The notes: generated by a model from the letters alone, not told the origin. A stretch of 64,000 nt of DNA from Nitrososphaerota archaeon (GCA_013288145.1 JABDCJ010000003.1:1-64000), one strand, 5' to 3'. Positions 46,355 to 56,170 are shown, counted from the first letter of the stretch. A program made the numbers and translations.

Positions 46355-47297
46355 GATCTTGTTCTTGTTGCAAGAGCAATCGCAAATAGCATTACTCCGC
46401 CACCTGCTACCGTAAAGAGAGTCAAACTTTCACTGAGAATCAGAATTCCTCCGATTACACTGACTATGGGAACCAGATAGAGCTGGATAGAGAGCCGGGA
46501 CAAAGCATCTCGGCTCACGAGTGTAGAAAATTGAGTATCCAATTACAGTGCTCAAAAGGGCTAGATAAAGGACAGATACCCAACCGTTCAGAGATAGGCG
46601 CTTCGGTCTGCGAGATAAAGCTCGAAGAAACTAGAGGAAGAAGCATACTGGTACCCAAAAGTCCAGTCCATAACGCAACGTGAAGAGGACCATATTTCTT
46701 TACAAGCGGCTTTGATAGAACAGAGAATACTGCGTACGCAAGCGCACTCAGAACCACCTCCGCGGGCCCAATTAATCCGCCGGTAGATGACAAATCTCCA
46801 ATCGACAAAATAGAAGCGCCGAGAACTGCCAAGACGAGAGCAAGAGCAATGTTGGAAGTTATCCTTTCCTTTAAGGTAACAGCCGAAAAAACGGTGAAGA
46901 AAACCGGTCCTAGAGAAATGAGGATTCCCGCAAGGCCTGAAGATACACTTGTTTCGGCGTAATTTAGGGCAAGATGGTAGAGCGGAACGTATGCGAAGGA
47001 AATAACTAGCAAACGGGGGAGATCAGCTTTCTGAAATCGGATCTTCAATCGCCCGAGAAAAATTAGGATTATCCCATATGCAGCACTCGAGATAAACCAA
47101 CGTAAAAGAGCCAAATTTATCGGAGAGAGTTCGAAATCTGCGCGTCTTATCGCGACAAACGCAAGGCCCCAAATTAAGCTGAGAACAGAGAGCAACCAGT
47201 ATGCTTTTACCCTTTGCCCTAACCCTTTGCTGGGCTCGTTAATGCCGAGAGGAGTAAGAGATTGGTCTCGCTGAGGATCAGATTTCGCAGAGATCAA
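46351..47297 (-). pseudogene. EamA/DMT-type transporter gene with two frameshifts
   Basis: The main frame starts near TTG 47297 (a longer frame runs to 47393) and carries the first eight or so helices of an EamA (drug/metabolite transporter) protein. It then ends out of frame at 46515. Between 46592 and 46521 the +1 frame encodes GWVSVLYLALLSTVIGYSIFYT, the next membrane helix. The third frame then continues with LVSRDALSRLSIQLYLVPIV to the normal end at 46351. Together the three pieces give a complete ten-helix EamA. The two shifts, about 60 bases apart, indicate decay or sequencing error. Confidence 0.75.
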
Positions 47298-47307
47298 GAA
47301 TTTGAGA

Positions 47308-48399
47308 TCAATCGCTTTGTTGTTTCTCGGAAGAACTTTCAGCTTCCATCGAAAGAAGCTTCTCCTTTCGCTCGACACCCCAGCGATAACCACCGAGTTC
47401 TCCGTTCTTTCTTACGACTCTGTGGCAAGGAATGACTAGTGGAACTCTGTTTGAGGCACAAGCATTCGCGACTGCTCTATAGGCTTTCGGATTTCCGATT
47501 CGTTGCGCGACCTCGTTGTAGGAAAGGGTTTTTCCGTATGGAATACTCTGGAGTTCTTTCCAAACTCTCATTTGAAAAGCCGTTGAGGCCACGTCTATGG
47601 GGAGACTTTTTTCTCCAAGGCGCGTTTTGCCTTCCAAATACTCTAGGATTTTTGAAAGCCACATTTCCAAACTGGACTCGCTATCTTGCTTGGAAATAGT
47701 CGCGTTTGGGTACTCATTTTGAAGATGAGCGAGAAGCTTATCATCAGCGTTACCGAGGCAGACAAAACATACCCCTGAGTTAGTTCCCGCTACGAGCACT
47801 CGCCCGAGGGAGCAATCCGCAATAGTATAATTGATGGACAGACCATCACCTCCTGATTTGTAAATAGATGGAGGGACTCCGATCTTGGAAGGTCCTTGAT
47901 GCGGGTACAGCCATGATGCCGAACTGTGTCCCGCGGCATATGTTGAACTTCTAGTGGATTCGCCTCGTTTCAATGCGAGCTTTGCATGCTTTACTCTTAC
48001 CGCCTCAAGATATTCCCTCGGAGTCACGCCTGTTATCTTCTTGAAACTTCTGTGCAGGTGGAATGGGCTCTGGGTTGCAACGTCGGATAGCTTTGACAAG
48101 GAAATTTTTGAATCGTAATTCTCTTCAATGAAAGAACAAACTCTTTGTATGGTTGCAATAGCTTCCGGAACATTTTCATTCAAATCTGGTTTGCATCGAA
48201 GACAGGCTCTGTATCCAGCTTTTTTTGCGAACTCTGGGCTTGAAAAAAATTCAACTCCGTTCCGAGTGGGTTTACGCGAAGGACAGGTTGGACGGCAGAA
48301 AATCTTTGTGGATTTTACAGCGTAAACAAGGCTTGAGTAGAATCTGTAATCTCTCGAAACTACGGCTTGCCATAATTGATCAGAACTTAATTCCGACAT
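47308..48399 (-). CDS. ada: Ada: methylphosphotriester/O6-methylguanine methyltransferase and regulator
   Basis: 363 residues from the ATG at 48399 (an outer frame begins at 48444). The numbering here counts from the outer frame. Cys50, Cys54, Cys81 and Cys84 reproduce the exact spacing of the Ada zinc/methyl-acceptor site. An AraC-type helix-turn-helix (ISLSKLSDVATQSPFHLHRSFKK) follows, then the O6-methylguanine methyltransferase domain with IPCHRVV. In bacteria Ada repairs alkylated DNA and, once methylated, activates its own gene. A full three-domain Ada is unusual in archaea and suggests transfer. Confidence 0.92.
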   Translation of the reverse strand: MSELSSDQLWQAVVSRDYRFYSSLVYAVKSTKIFCRPTCPSRKPTRNGVEFFSSPEFAKKAGYRACLRCKPDLNENVPEAIATIQRVCSFIEENYDSKISLSKLSDVATQSPFHLHRSFKKITGVTPREYLEAVRVKHAKLALKRGESTRSSTYAAGHSSASWLYPHQGPSKIGVPPSIYKSGGDGLSINYTIADCSLGRVLVAGTNSGVCFVCLGNADDKLLAHLQNEYPNATISKQDSESSLEMWLSKILEYLEGKTRLGEKSLPIDVASTAFQMRVWKELQSIPYGKTLSYNEVAQRIGNPKAYRAVANACASNRVPLVIPCHRVVRKNGELGGYRWGVERKEKLLSMEAESSSEKQQSD

Positions 48400-48424
48400 T
48401 GGTGATAGAAATTGACCCGTGGCG

Positions 48425-48802
48425 ATGGACGGTGATGAAAGCATTTCTTTTTCAAACTCTGCAGAAACAAATATCGGATCGGGTTATAATCAGTTGTCTC
48501 TGTTTCTTGCTATCAAAGAACAGCAGAATGACGACAGGTTTGATTCGGAGGCGATAGATTTCCAGACGAAGCAAGCTATGGTTGAACTAACTCGCAATTC
48601 TTGCAAAATGAAAAAATTAAGCCCTAAGCGGGAATTTTTGATAAGATCTCTAACATTCCAGGCAAGCATTTTGCAATTGGAAACAACTTTCTTGTTCATG
48701 GTTCGGAGCGACAACGAGAAAATACCGGATTCTCGTGATGAATTTTCGTTACCCTTAACTCAAACTTTTTTAACCAATTTGCATTGGCTTTCGACAACTT
48801 GA
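48425..48802 (+). CDS. Possible small protein, unknown (doubtful)
   Basis: A 125-residue frame from ATG 48425 that fills most of the gap between ada and the NrdD-like gene. The translation has mixed helices and no motif, membrane segment or cysteine pattern I recognise. It may be a genuine orphan gene or a chance frame. Its upstream region overlaps the divergent ada promoter. Treat with caution. Confidence 0.35.
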   Translation: MDGDESISFSNSAETNIGSGYNQLSLFLAIKEQQNDDRFDSEAIDFQTKQAMVELTRNSCKMKKLSPKREFLIRSLTFQASILQLETTFLFMVRSDNEKIPDSRDEFSLPLTQTFLTNLHWLSTT

Positions 48803-48927
48803 ATCTAATTAATTTCACCGATCTATCCGTGACCGCTTTTGTTTTCAGGAAGTTCGAATCAATAATTATTGACGATGTTTCTGCTATGGGGAATCAAGGC
48901 CGGAAACTTTCTGAGTGATTTCGAAAC

Positions 48928-51009
48928 TTGAGCTCGCCACGCCGCGTTAGAACTATATATTCAGTGATTGCCTCCCCCAACCGGCTCGATATTCTTCGGA
49001 TATTGAATACAAAAGGCCCACTGAGTTACTCGGAACTTAAAACTCTCGCCGGTTTCAAATCTAAGAAAGAGTCTGGCAAATTCGCATACCATCTTCGTAA
49101 GCTCGTAAAACAGACCCTTATTTCTCTAAACCGAGCCGAGAGGAAGTACGTTGTTACAAGTCTCGGCAGACTTGTCCTGAACTTGACAAAGCAAATCGAA
49201 GAACAATCCATGCTCGAGTCGGGGAAGCTCTACGTAAGAAGTTCAAGACAAGCGATGGAAGAGTTCAACGCCGACAGAATTCTGCAATCTCTGGTGAAAG
49301 AAGCAGGTATGCCTGTCGAGCTGGCGCAGAAAATAGCTAGCGAAACTGAATCTCGCGTTTATAAGTTTCAAACGGCATATCTAACGGCTCCACTTATTCG
49401 CGAGATTGTAAACAGCATTCTTGTCGAACACGGTTATGAGGAATACAGGCATAAGCTGACAAGATTGGGACTACCGGTCGCCGATGTCACCGAACTGATT
49501 AACCGGACTGGAGACAGTTCGGAGTCGATAGACTCGGTTCTGTTTGCAACTTCAGCCAAAGTATTCGCAGAGTACGCGATCCTAACAAAGATTCCAAGAG
49601 ATGTATCGGACGCACACCTTTCCGGGGACATTCACATTTCTAATCTGGGTGCCTGGAGCTTAATGCCGGATTCTGTCTACTTTGATCTAAATTTGCTTTA
49701 TTCCAATCCTTACAATCTTGGAAGTAAGCTCAGCAACATACCTAGGCTTGGCGCAATCAAGAATTTCGATGCAGCTTTTGAAACTCTTGAGGTTCTATCC
49801 AGTATAGTATCCAGGGAGGTAACAAGCGAAGTCTGTTTAGACAACTTGATCTCGTTTCTATCCAAGCTGTACGTTCCGAGGACAAAAGAGGAGCAAGTGA
49901 AAATGTTTTCAAGAATGTTTTCGTCGCTAGCAGCGGCAACCTCGCAAACGAGAGCTAAGAGCGTTACATTTCGGATCGGTGAACCACCGAAAGAAGAAGA
50001 CATTTCTTCACAACTTGAACTCCGTGATTCCTTACTTGATGCATATGCCAAGTATGTTGAGTTTGTCCCGGTTCCGGTTATCCATCTCGTCGTATCTCCT
50101 GGACGATACTTTGACAGAAAAATTGTTGAGGGAATCGCCAATGCAATCTCAAAGGGAGGCGAAATCGCGCTCGAATCTGAGGGAAAGTACCTGTTTTCGG
50201 GTCTAAGATTAGACAACATTGGTCCAAAAGGTTCGGCGATGAGAGATGCTGTCGCCTACCTGCAGAGTTTGACAGTGAATCTCCCTAGGCTGGCATATGA
50301 GTCGAACAAAGACGAGACTTACTTCAGAGCGAAATTATCCCTTTTGATTCAGACGGGAGTCAACGCTCTTGTCAATCGCAAGGATAACGTCAGGGATGGG
50401 CTGAAAAGAGGATTACTTCCTGCGATTTCGCAAATTCCAACCGTGTCTTCACTCGAAGAGATGCCCATTGTTGTCAATCTGATCGGACTCGACTCTGCGA
50501 TTTCGAATCTTATTTCCGAGCGGGAGTCTTTGTCGAAACAAGAGCTAGGTGCGAAGATCATTGATACAGCGAGTAAGGTGACATCGGAAAAATCGGAAAA
50601 GTTGGGTCATCGAGGACTTGTTTCCATGGTTCATATGGATGGATGTGAACGTCTGTCAGAACTCGATGTTGAAAGGTATGGTCGGTCCCAGGAGAGCCGA
50701 CTAACGGCATACCAGGAGGGTATCAATACGGTCTCTGATACCGTGGATAACGCGGATACAATTGCCGAGATCGCGGACCTATCCAGAGCAACCAGTGGCG
50801 GCTGTACGGTTAGATTGGGATTCTCATCAGATCTGGGGGATAACCAAAATTTCGGAAATGCTCTTTCAGCTATATTCGGAAAAGTGCCATTCGCTAGGTT
50901 TTCAAGAAATCCCCAGCTGTGCCGAAAGTGCGGAATGAAAGTTTTCAGCGGAGGGAGATGCCCGAATTGCAAGTCGACTTCTCTTGCGACCCAAGCGGTT
51001 CAAATCTGA
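48928..51009 (+). CDS. Winged-HTH / ATP-cone / NrdD-like fusion protein without glycyl radical site, putative RNR regulator
   Basis: A 693-residue protein from a TTG start. Residues about 1-90 form an ArsR-like winged helix (SPNRLDILRILNTKGPLSYS, then KFAYHLRKLV). About 98-195 match an ATP cone (AMEEFNADRILQSLVKEAGM, HGYEEYRHKLTRLG). From about 200, SDAHLSGDIHISNLGAWSL and TVNLPRLA match class III ribonucleotide reductase NrdD. The C-terminal ribbon Cys665, Cys668, Cys678, Cys681 matches the NrdD zinc site, but the protein ends 12 residues later, leaving no room for the glycyl-radical motif. A catalytic role is therefore unlikely. DNA binding plus nucleotide sensing suggests a transcription factor for the reductase gene that follows. 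Confidence 0.85.
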   Translation: MSSPRRVRTIYSVIASPNRLDILRILNTKGPLSYSELKTLAGFKSKKESGKFAYHLRKLVKQTLISLNRAERKYVVTSLGRLVLNLTKQIEEQSMLESGKLYVRSSRQAMEEFNADRILQSLVKEAGMPVELAQKIASETESRVYKFQTAYLTAPLIREIVNSILVEHGYEEYRHKLTRLGLPVADVTELINRTGDSSESIDSVLFATSAKVFAEYAILTKIPRDVSDAHLSGDIHISNLGAWSLMPDSVYFDLNLLYSNPYNLGSKLSNIPRLGAIKNFDAAFETLEVLSSIVSREVTSEVCLDNLISFLSKLYVPRTKEEQVKMFSRMFSSLAAATSQTRAKSVTFRIGEPPKEEDISSQLELRDSLLDAYAKYVEFVPVPVIHLVVSPGRYFDRKIVEGIANAISKGGEIALESEGKYLFSGLRLDNIGPKGSAMRDAVAYLQSLTVNLPRLAYESNKDETYFRAKLSLLIQTGVNALVNRKDNVRDGLKRGLLPAISQIPTVSSLEEMPIVVNLIGLDSAISNLISERESLSKQELGAKIIDTASKVTSEKSEKLGHRGLVSMVHMDGCERLSELDVERYGRSQESRLTAYQEGINTVSDTVDNADTIAEIADLSRATSGGCTVRLGFSSDLGDNQNFGNALSAIFGKVPFARFSRNPQLCRKCGMKVFSGGRCPNCKSTSLATQAVQI

Positions 51010-51475
51010 TGCTGCTGAATCGAAGTCGCGTTACTTAGGCAATCGCAAATAACTGTAGCCCGAGGCTAACGAATTTTCACATGTTAACAGTTTTGCACCA
51101 AGAGCTTTCGTAATGCCTAAGAGAGAATGTCAATTCTAGTTCACTAATTTTTACAGCTGGAAATCAGACCGCGCTCAAAGTTTTTTGGAGCCCGCTTAAT
51201 GTTAAATATTCTTTCGCATCTCCCTTTTGCGCTTCCCATGACAGAAAAAATAAATTCGTTTACTCGTTCAAAGAGACGAGATCAGTTAGGACAGACGATA
51301 AGTCGAAAGACCATGCCTTCTTTTCCGGAGATTTCCCGCTGGAACTATGCTGAAGCTAATATCGCTCGAAAAATCTTGCGCTATGCTTAATTTGCATGAA
51401 GTATAGATTACTTTAGTGTATTAATTTCGACAGACTGTCAAGAAAATTTAAGTAAATGTTATAGTGGTGGGTTTA
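51010..51475. other. Region between NrdD-like protein and NrdJ
   Basis: About 465 bases. It holds the nrdJ promoter at its end, and a short open frame near 51199-51390 that looks like chance. A cobalamin riboswitch was considered and not found. If the upstream protein binds DNA, its target may lie here, but no clear dyad stands out. Confidence 0.4.
51446..51452 (+). promoter_or_regulatory. TATA box for nrdJ, leaderless spacing
   Basis: ATTTAAG centred 27 bases before the ATG at 51476, supporting that ATG as both transcription and translation start. Confidence 0.55.
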
Positions 51476-53788
51476 ATGGAAACAGGTTCTATTGACGATA
51501 AAATAGCAGAAGAAATTGAAAATGTCGATGAAATAGCGAAAGAGCTCGAACAAATTGCGGTACCTATTGAACTGCCTAGCGAGACTCTGAACTTTTTCGG
51601 CGGGGACGAATTGCGGGCGCGCGTATTCTATGAAAAATATGCGCTAAAGGACCTAGATCGCCAAGTCGTCGAGAAGACGCCGGTGCAAATGTGGGCGAGA
51701 GTTGCGCGCGAACTTGCTTCGGTTGAAACTACCGAGGAAAAGCGGGAAGAGTGGACGAAGAAATTCTACTGGCTACTAGAGAACTTTAGGTTTGTACCCG
51801 GTGGCCGAATAATGTTCGGTGCAGGTCAGCCCCGAAGGTCTACGCTTCTGAATTGTTATTATCTTCCGATAAAGTCCGACTCTCTTGAAAATATCTTCGA
51901 CTTTTGCAAAGAGGCGGGAAGAACATACTCCTATGGAGGGGGAGTAGGAACGGACATTTCGATCCTTAGACCGAAAGGAGCTCCGGTAAACAATTCAGCT
52001 GTCGTCTCGACGGGTTCAGTTTCATTCATGGAACTCTTTTCGATCACGACTGGTACCATTGGGCAGGCGGGACGAAGGGGTGCTCTAATGATAACGATTC
52101 ACGTGGATCACCCGGATGTTGTTGATTTTATCGATGTAAAGCGAGACCTTGCAAAAGTAAATCATGCCAACATCAGCGTCTGCATTACTGACAAGTTCAT
52201 GCAGGCAGTTGAGCGGGATGATAACTTTGTTCTCGCTTTCAAGAATGAAAAGGCAGATGTCAAGCGAGTAGTCAATGCCCGCGAGCTATGGGATAAGTTA
52301 GTTAGGTCAGCTTGGGCATCAGCGGAACCAGGAATTATTTTCTGGGATAATGTCAAGAACGAGTCACCCACCGAGTACAACGGAATGGAGGTCCATGGAT
52401 TCAATCCATGTTCGGAGCAGTGTCTAGAGGACTATGGTTGTTGCTGCCTAGGCAATATTAATCTCTCTTCATTTGTCGTCGACGAGTTTTCCGACAAGGC
52501 GAGGATTGACTGGAGAAATCTGGAGAAAGCATTGAGGTACGGCACGAGGTTCCTGGACAACGTTCTGGATTACAACTCCGATAAGCATCCTCTTGAAGAG
52601 CAGAGAAAGGCGTCAATGTGGTCTCGCCGCATTGGTGTTGGCTTTACTGGGTTTGCAGACATGCTGATCAAGCTGAATCTAAAGTATGATTCTCAACAAG
52701 CTGTAAAGTTTGTGGATCGGCTCTTCGAGAAAATGAAGAACATTTGCTACGATGAAAGCTGCAATCTGGCAGTCGAAAAAGGACCTGCTCCTGCCTTTAT
52801 CGCTGAGAAGCACCTCTCTCGTCAGTTCATACAGCGGCTAGATCCCTCTGTAAAGCAGAAAATTCAATCGCAGGGAGTACGCAACTCTTGCGTGCTCACA
52901 GTTCCACCCGTCGGAAGCGGTGCTATTCTTGCTGGTACAACCTCGGGTATAGAACCGATCTTTGCAAGCAGCTATGTTCGCAAATCAAAGTCTCTATCTG
53001 GGGATGAGTTCAAGGTTTACCATCCGCTAGTTCAGCAGTACATGAAGAGGTTTTCCTTGAAGAAGGAGAGCGAGCTTCCAGAGATTTTCGTCACAGCTCA
53101 TTCCATCAAGGCAGAGTTCAGGGTTCAGATGCAGGGAACCATTCAGAAACACATTGATTCGAGCATATCAAGCACGGTGAATATTCCAAAAGAATCCAGC
53201 GTTCAGGATGTAAAGGACATTTACTTCCAGGCATGGAGGGCGGGCTGCAAGGGAATCACTGTCTATAGAGAAGGAGCGAGAGAGGGAATCCTTCTGACGA
53301 ACGAAGAGGCGAGCTCTCAGAAAAGTGGTATGGGTGCGCAGAAAGCAAAGTTCGAGCGGCCGACGATTCTCACCGGACACACTATGAAGATGAAGATCCC
53401 GCAGGGTAGCCTATATGTTACTGCCAACAAAAACGGTGATGATGTCATCCGCGAGACATTCGTCACCCTAGGAAAATCCGGCGGTGATGAAAAAGCTGAC
53501 GCGGAGGCTATTGGAAGACTGATCAGTCTCTACCTGCAGCACGGAGGCAGCATCCAAGAAGTCATCCATACTCTCAAAGGGATTCAGGGGAGAGACGTCT
53601 CGTGGGACAATGGACAGCAACTATTGTCCGTGCCCGACGCAGTAGCGAAAGCGCTGGCAAATCTGAGCGGTACGGTTGTGGAATCAAAGCCCGAGTTAAA
53701 GCACTGTCCGGATTGCGGCGAAAGTAGCCTGATATACGAAGCAGGGTGCTTCCGCTGTGCTTCGTGTGGATATTCCAAATGCGGCTAG
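51476..53788 (+). CDS. nrdJ: Adenosylcobalamin-dependent (class II) ribonucleotide reductase
   Basis: 770 residues from the ATG at 51476; GTG starts at 51464 and 51467 are less likely given the TATA spacing. Active-site motif NPCSEQC (Cys312 and Glu314 counted from this ATG) lies in FNPCSEQCLEDYG. The N-terminal redox cysteine is in LLNCYY, and the C-terminal CPDC...CASCGYSKC carries the swinging dithiols. The ADTGAxx-type barrel segments such as PPVGSGAILAGTTSGIEP are typical of class II. It reduces ribonucleotides using B12 and needs no oxygen or FeS activase. No ATP-cone domain is present, unlike many RNRs. It is convergent with pyrB. Confidence 0.95.
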   Translation: METGSIDDKIAEEIENVDEIAKELEQIAVPIELPSETLNFFGGDELRARVFYEKYALKDLDRQVVEKTPVQMWARVARELASVETTEEKREEWTKKFYWLLENFRFVPGGRIMFGAGQPRRSTLLNCYYLPIKSDSLENIFDFCKEAGRTYSYGGGVGTDISILRPKGAPVNNSAVVSTGSVSFMELFSITTGTIGQAGRRGALMITIHVDHPDVVDFIDVKRDLAKVNHANISVCITDKFMQAVERDDNFVLAFKNEKADVKRVVNARELWDKLVRSAWASAEPGIIFWDNVKNESPTEYNGMEVHGFNPCSEQCLEDYGCCCLGNINLSSFVVDEFSDKARIDWRNLEKALRYGTRFLDNVLDYNSDKHPLEEQRKASMWSRRIGVGFTGFADMLIKLNLKYDSQQAVKFVDRLFEKMKNICYDESCNLAVEKGPAPAFIAEKHLSRQFIQRLDPSVKQKIQSQGVRNSCVLTVPPVGSGAILAGTTSGIEPIFASSYVRKSKSLSGDEFKVYHPLVQQYMKRFSLKKESELPEIFVTAHSIKAEFRVQMQGTIQKHIDSSISSTVNIPKESSVQDVKDIYFQAWRAGCKGITVYREGAREGILLTNEEASSQKSGMGAQKAKFERPTILTGHTMKMKIPQGSLYVTANKNGDDVIRETFVTLGKSGGDEKADAEAIGRLISLYLQHGGSIQEVIHTLKGIQGRDVSWDNGQQLLSVPDAVAKALANLSGTVVESKPELKHCPDCGESSLIYEAGCFRCASCGYSKCG

Positions 53789-53816
53789 CTGCCCGCCTTT
53801 TTAGGGCAACGCGCAC

Positions 53817-54758
53817 TCACGGGTTCAATATCAGGGAAAGAAGAGCTGCTCTTACGTTTCGCCCGTACTGCATTTGCCTAAAGTATCTTGCTTGTGGCAT
53901 CTGATCCACATCAGATCTTATCTCGTCGACTCGAGGGAGCGGATGCAACACAATTGCATCCGGTTTCATTTTTTTCACCTGCTCTGCGTCGATGAAATAA
54001 GATCCGTGAACTTTCTCGTATTCCTGCTCGTCAGGAAACCGTTCCTTTTGGATTCTGGTCATGTATAGAACGTCAAGCTCGGGAAGTATGTCCTGCAGAT
54101 TCTCCTTTTCCGTTATCTCGACTGTCTTTGATTTACCGGGCACAAGACCGATATCGTGAGTGGCCTCTTGGCGGATCTTCAAACCGGGCGGCGATACGAG
54201 GTAAATCTTGACATCATATTTTGCCAATCCGTAAATCAAAGAATAAACAGTTCTACCGAATCTTAGATCGCCGACGATTCCGATTTTCAATTCATCCAGT
54301 CCTTTTTTCTCCTTCATTATCGTGTATAGATCGAGCATCGCTTGTGTGGGGTGTTCTTCGGTTCCGGCGCCACCACTGATTATCGGCTTTGCTGCAATCT
54401 CGGCAGCAAAGCGAGCTGCACCTTCCATCGGGTGTCTCAAGACAAGAACGTCAGAATTTGCTTCGACGACCCGGACCGTATCTGCGAGCGACTCTCCCTT
54501 TTCCATTGAAGTGGTTCTCGTCTCGCTAAAGCCGACTGAGATCCCGCCGATCGAAGCCATCGCGGATTCAAAGCTGAGCCGTGTCCTTGTGCTAGGTTCG
54601 AAAAACATAATTCCGAGAATTCGGCCCTCACCTAGAGCGACCTTCTCCCGGTACTTCATCTCTAGTAACTTGTCAGTTGTTCTAAACAATAATTCGAGTT
54701 CATCCCTTCCGAAATCTTTCATGGAAAGGATGTCTCGTCTGAAGAAAGGATTCGGCAT
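53817..54758 (-). CDS. pyrB: Aspartate carbamoyltransferase catalytic subunit
   Basis: A 313-residue enzyme joining carbamoyl phosphate and aspartate in pyrimidine synthesis. Motifs are FEPSTRTRLSFESAM (phosphate loop), HPMEGAARFA, GAGTEEHPTQAMLDLYT (HPTQ distinguishes it from ArgF), and LHPLPRVDEI. Length is normal. The regulatory subunit gene pyrI is usually next in archaea but does not occur here or elsewhere in the window. It is divergent from ATPase subunit C and converges with nrdJ. Confidence 0.95.
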   Translation of the reverse strand: MPNPFFRRDILSMKDFGRDELELLFRTTDKLLEMKYREKVALGEGRILGIMFFEPSTRTRLSFESAMASIGGISVGFSETRTTSMEKGESLADTVRVVEANSDVLVLRHPMEGAARFAAEIAAKPIISGGAGTEEHPTQAMLDLYTIMKEKKGLDELKIGIVGDLRFGRTVYSLIYGLAKYDVKIYLVSPPGLKIRQEATHDIGLVPGKSKTVEITEKENLQDILPELDVLYMTRIQKERFPDEQEYEKVHGSYFIDAEQVKKMKPDAIVLHPLPRVDEIRSDVDQMPQARYFRQMQYGRNVRAALLSLILNP

Positions 54759-54942
54759 GCTTGCTAAACTTTCGCTCCGACTGTTAGATTAACTGATCTT
54801 TTTCAGGCTGTCCCGACATTCGATAAACATTTGCGCGGCTTTCTAGGTTCTACGTAACTCGACGAAAAGCCCTCACAAACGTTTAATAGAAATTTTGAGG
54901 TTTTGCTTCTAAATCGGGAACCCACAGGGGATCGTTTTTTCA

Positions 54943-55995
54943 TTGAGCAAGAGTGTTTACTCGGGTACAAAGTCCTTTGCAATAAGAGGGTCAATTCTTT
55001 CGTACGAGCAGCTCGACGAGCTCGCTGACTCTGATAGCCTTGATACCTTTGTTTCTAAACTGAAAGGAACTCCTTATGGCGATTCTCTTTCCGATCTTCA
55101 AAGACCTTACGATGCAGTGCGGATAGAGCTTGCCCTGCGAAGACGACTGGTAAAGGTCGCTCGCTCGATGATTACCGCGACTTCAAATTCAAAAGTACTC
55201 CAGGCCTTCTACTCGAAGTTCTTGGCCGATAACCTGAAGATAATCCTGAAAGGGTTGGCTCTCAACAGGAGCTATGAGGATATTTCACGATTTGTCGATC
55301 TCTACGCAGAGGAGTTGGTTGGGAGTAGAGACGTCATAGTCCGCGTTCTTGCTTCAAGACGCCTTGATGAGGCTGTTTCGACTTTGCGTTCAACACAGTA
55401 TGGTGAAGCGGCCGAAACTTCGGTCAAAGCCTTTAATGAAAGTGGTAATTTTCAGGTCATTGACCTGTATATTGATCGAGCATACTACAGGACCCTTTTG
55501 AATGGGTTCCTTGCAGAAAGGTCGGACAAGCGCGATCTTAGAGAGCTCATCGCTCTGGACGTGGATGCGTTCAACATCACCTCCGTACTCAGAGCGCGTG
55601 AATGGGGTCTTTCTCCAGGTGAGGCAGAACAATTGATTGTTGAACCTGAATTCAGGGTGCCGAGGGATGTTCTCGTTGCGCTGGCAAGATCTGAAACGGC
55701 AAGTGAATCAATAGCGCAGCTTGATAAGACTCCTTACTCAGGATTGATCTCTCAACAGGACTCTTCGAATCCCAGCTGGATTTCGATGCTCGAGGCTGCA
55801 TTTGAAAAGCTAAAACTTAGGGCGGCGAAGAGAACCTTCACATGGGATATTTTCAGTACTAGTGAAGCGCTTGGTATCCTGGAACTTATCGAGTACGAGA
55901 TAAGAGCGCTTGCCGCAATTGGGTTTGGGATCGAGCAAAAGATTCCTCGAGCAGAAGTGATGCAAAAACTGTCCGGCTACGGCTCAAATGCATAA
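54943..55995 (+). CDS. atpC: A/V-type ATPase subunit C (central stalk)
   Basis: A 350-residue helical protein of the V-ATPase subunit C/d family (a cone-shaped adaptor between membrane ring and central stalk). Visible helix repeats include SYEQLDELADSDSLDTFVSKLKGTPYGD and FNITSVLRAREWGLSPGEAEQLI, which are typical. It is separated from the other ATPase genes by about 2.9 kb of information-processing genes, so it has its own promoter (TTTAATAG near 54880). The start TTG is at 54943. Confidence 0.88.
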   Translation: MSKSVYSGTKSFAIRGSILSYEQLDELADSDSLDTFVSKLKGTPYGDSLSDLQRPYDAVRIELALRRRLVKVARSMITATSNSKVLQAFYSKFLADNLKIILKGLALNRSYEDISRFVDLYAEELVGSRDVIVRVLASRRLDEAVSTLRSTQYGEAAETSVKAFNESGNFQVIDLYIDRAYYRTLLNGFLAERSDKRDLRELIALDVDAFNITSVLRAREWGLSPGEAEQLIVEPEFRVPRDVLVALARSETASESIAQLDKTPYSGLISQQDSSNPSWISMLEAAFEKLKLRAAKRTFTWDIFSTSEALGILELIEYEIRALAAIGFGIEQKIPRAEVMQKLSGYGSNA

Positions 55996-56170
55996 AGTTC
56001 ACTCAACTCCCGAAAATACTGTTAGCAATTGGTTCCACGCGAGTACTTACCGCGATGGAAGCCTAGCTTCTTATTACTAAAGCATTAAGATACTTCGTTT
56101 AGGCGATCCGAAGGACTGAAATGAAGTTCTGGGACAATTTTCCCAGATCATCAGTTAGAGCAGAGGAATC

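Noticed and set aside
51199..51390. 63-codon open frame between the NrdD-like gene and nrdJ
   Set aside because: The translation shows no motif or recognisable composition, and the region is needed for the promoter.
51010..51475. Cobalamin riboswitch upstream of the B12-dependent reductase
   Set aside because: No B12-box-like sequence or plausible long stems were seen, and the leaderless TATA spacing argues against a 5' UTR riboswitch.
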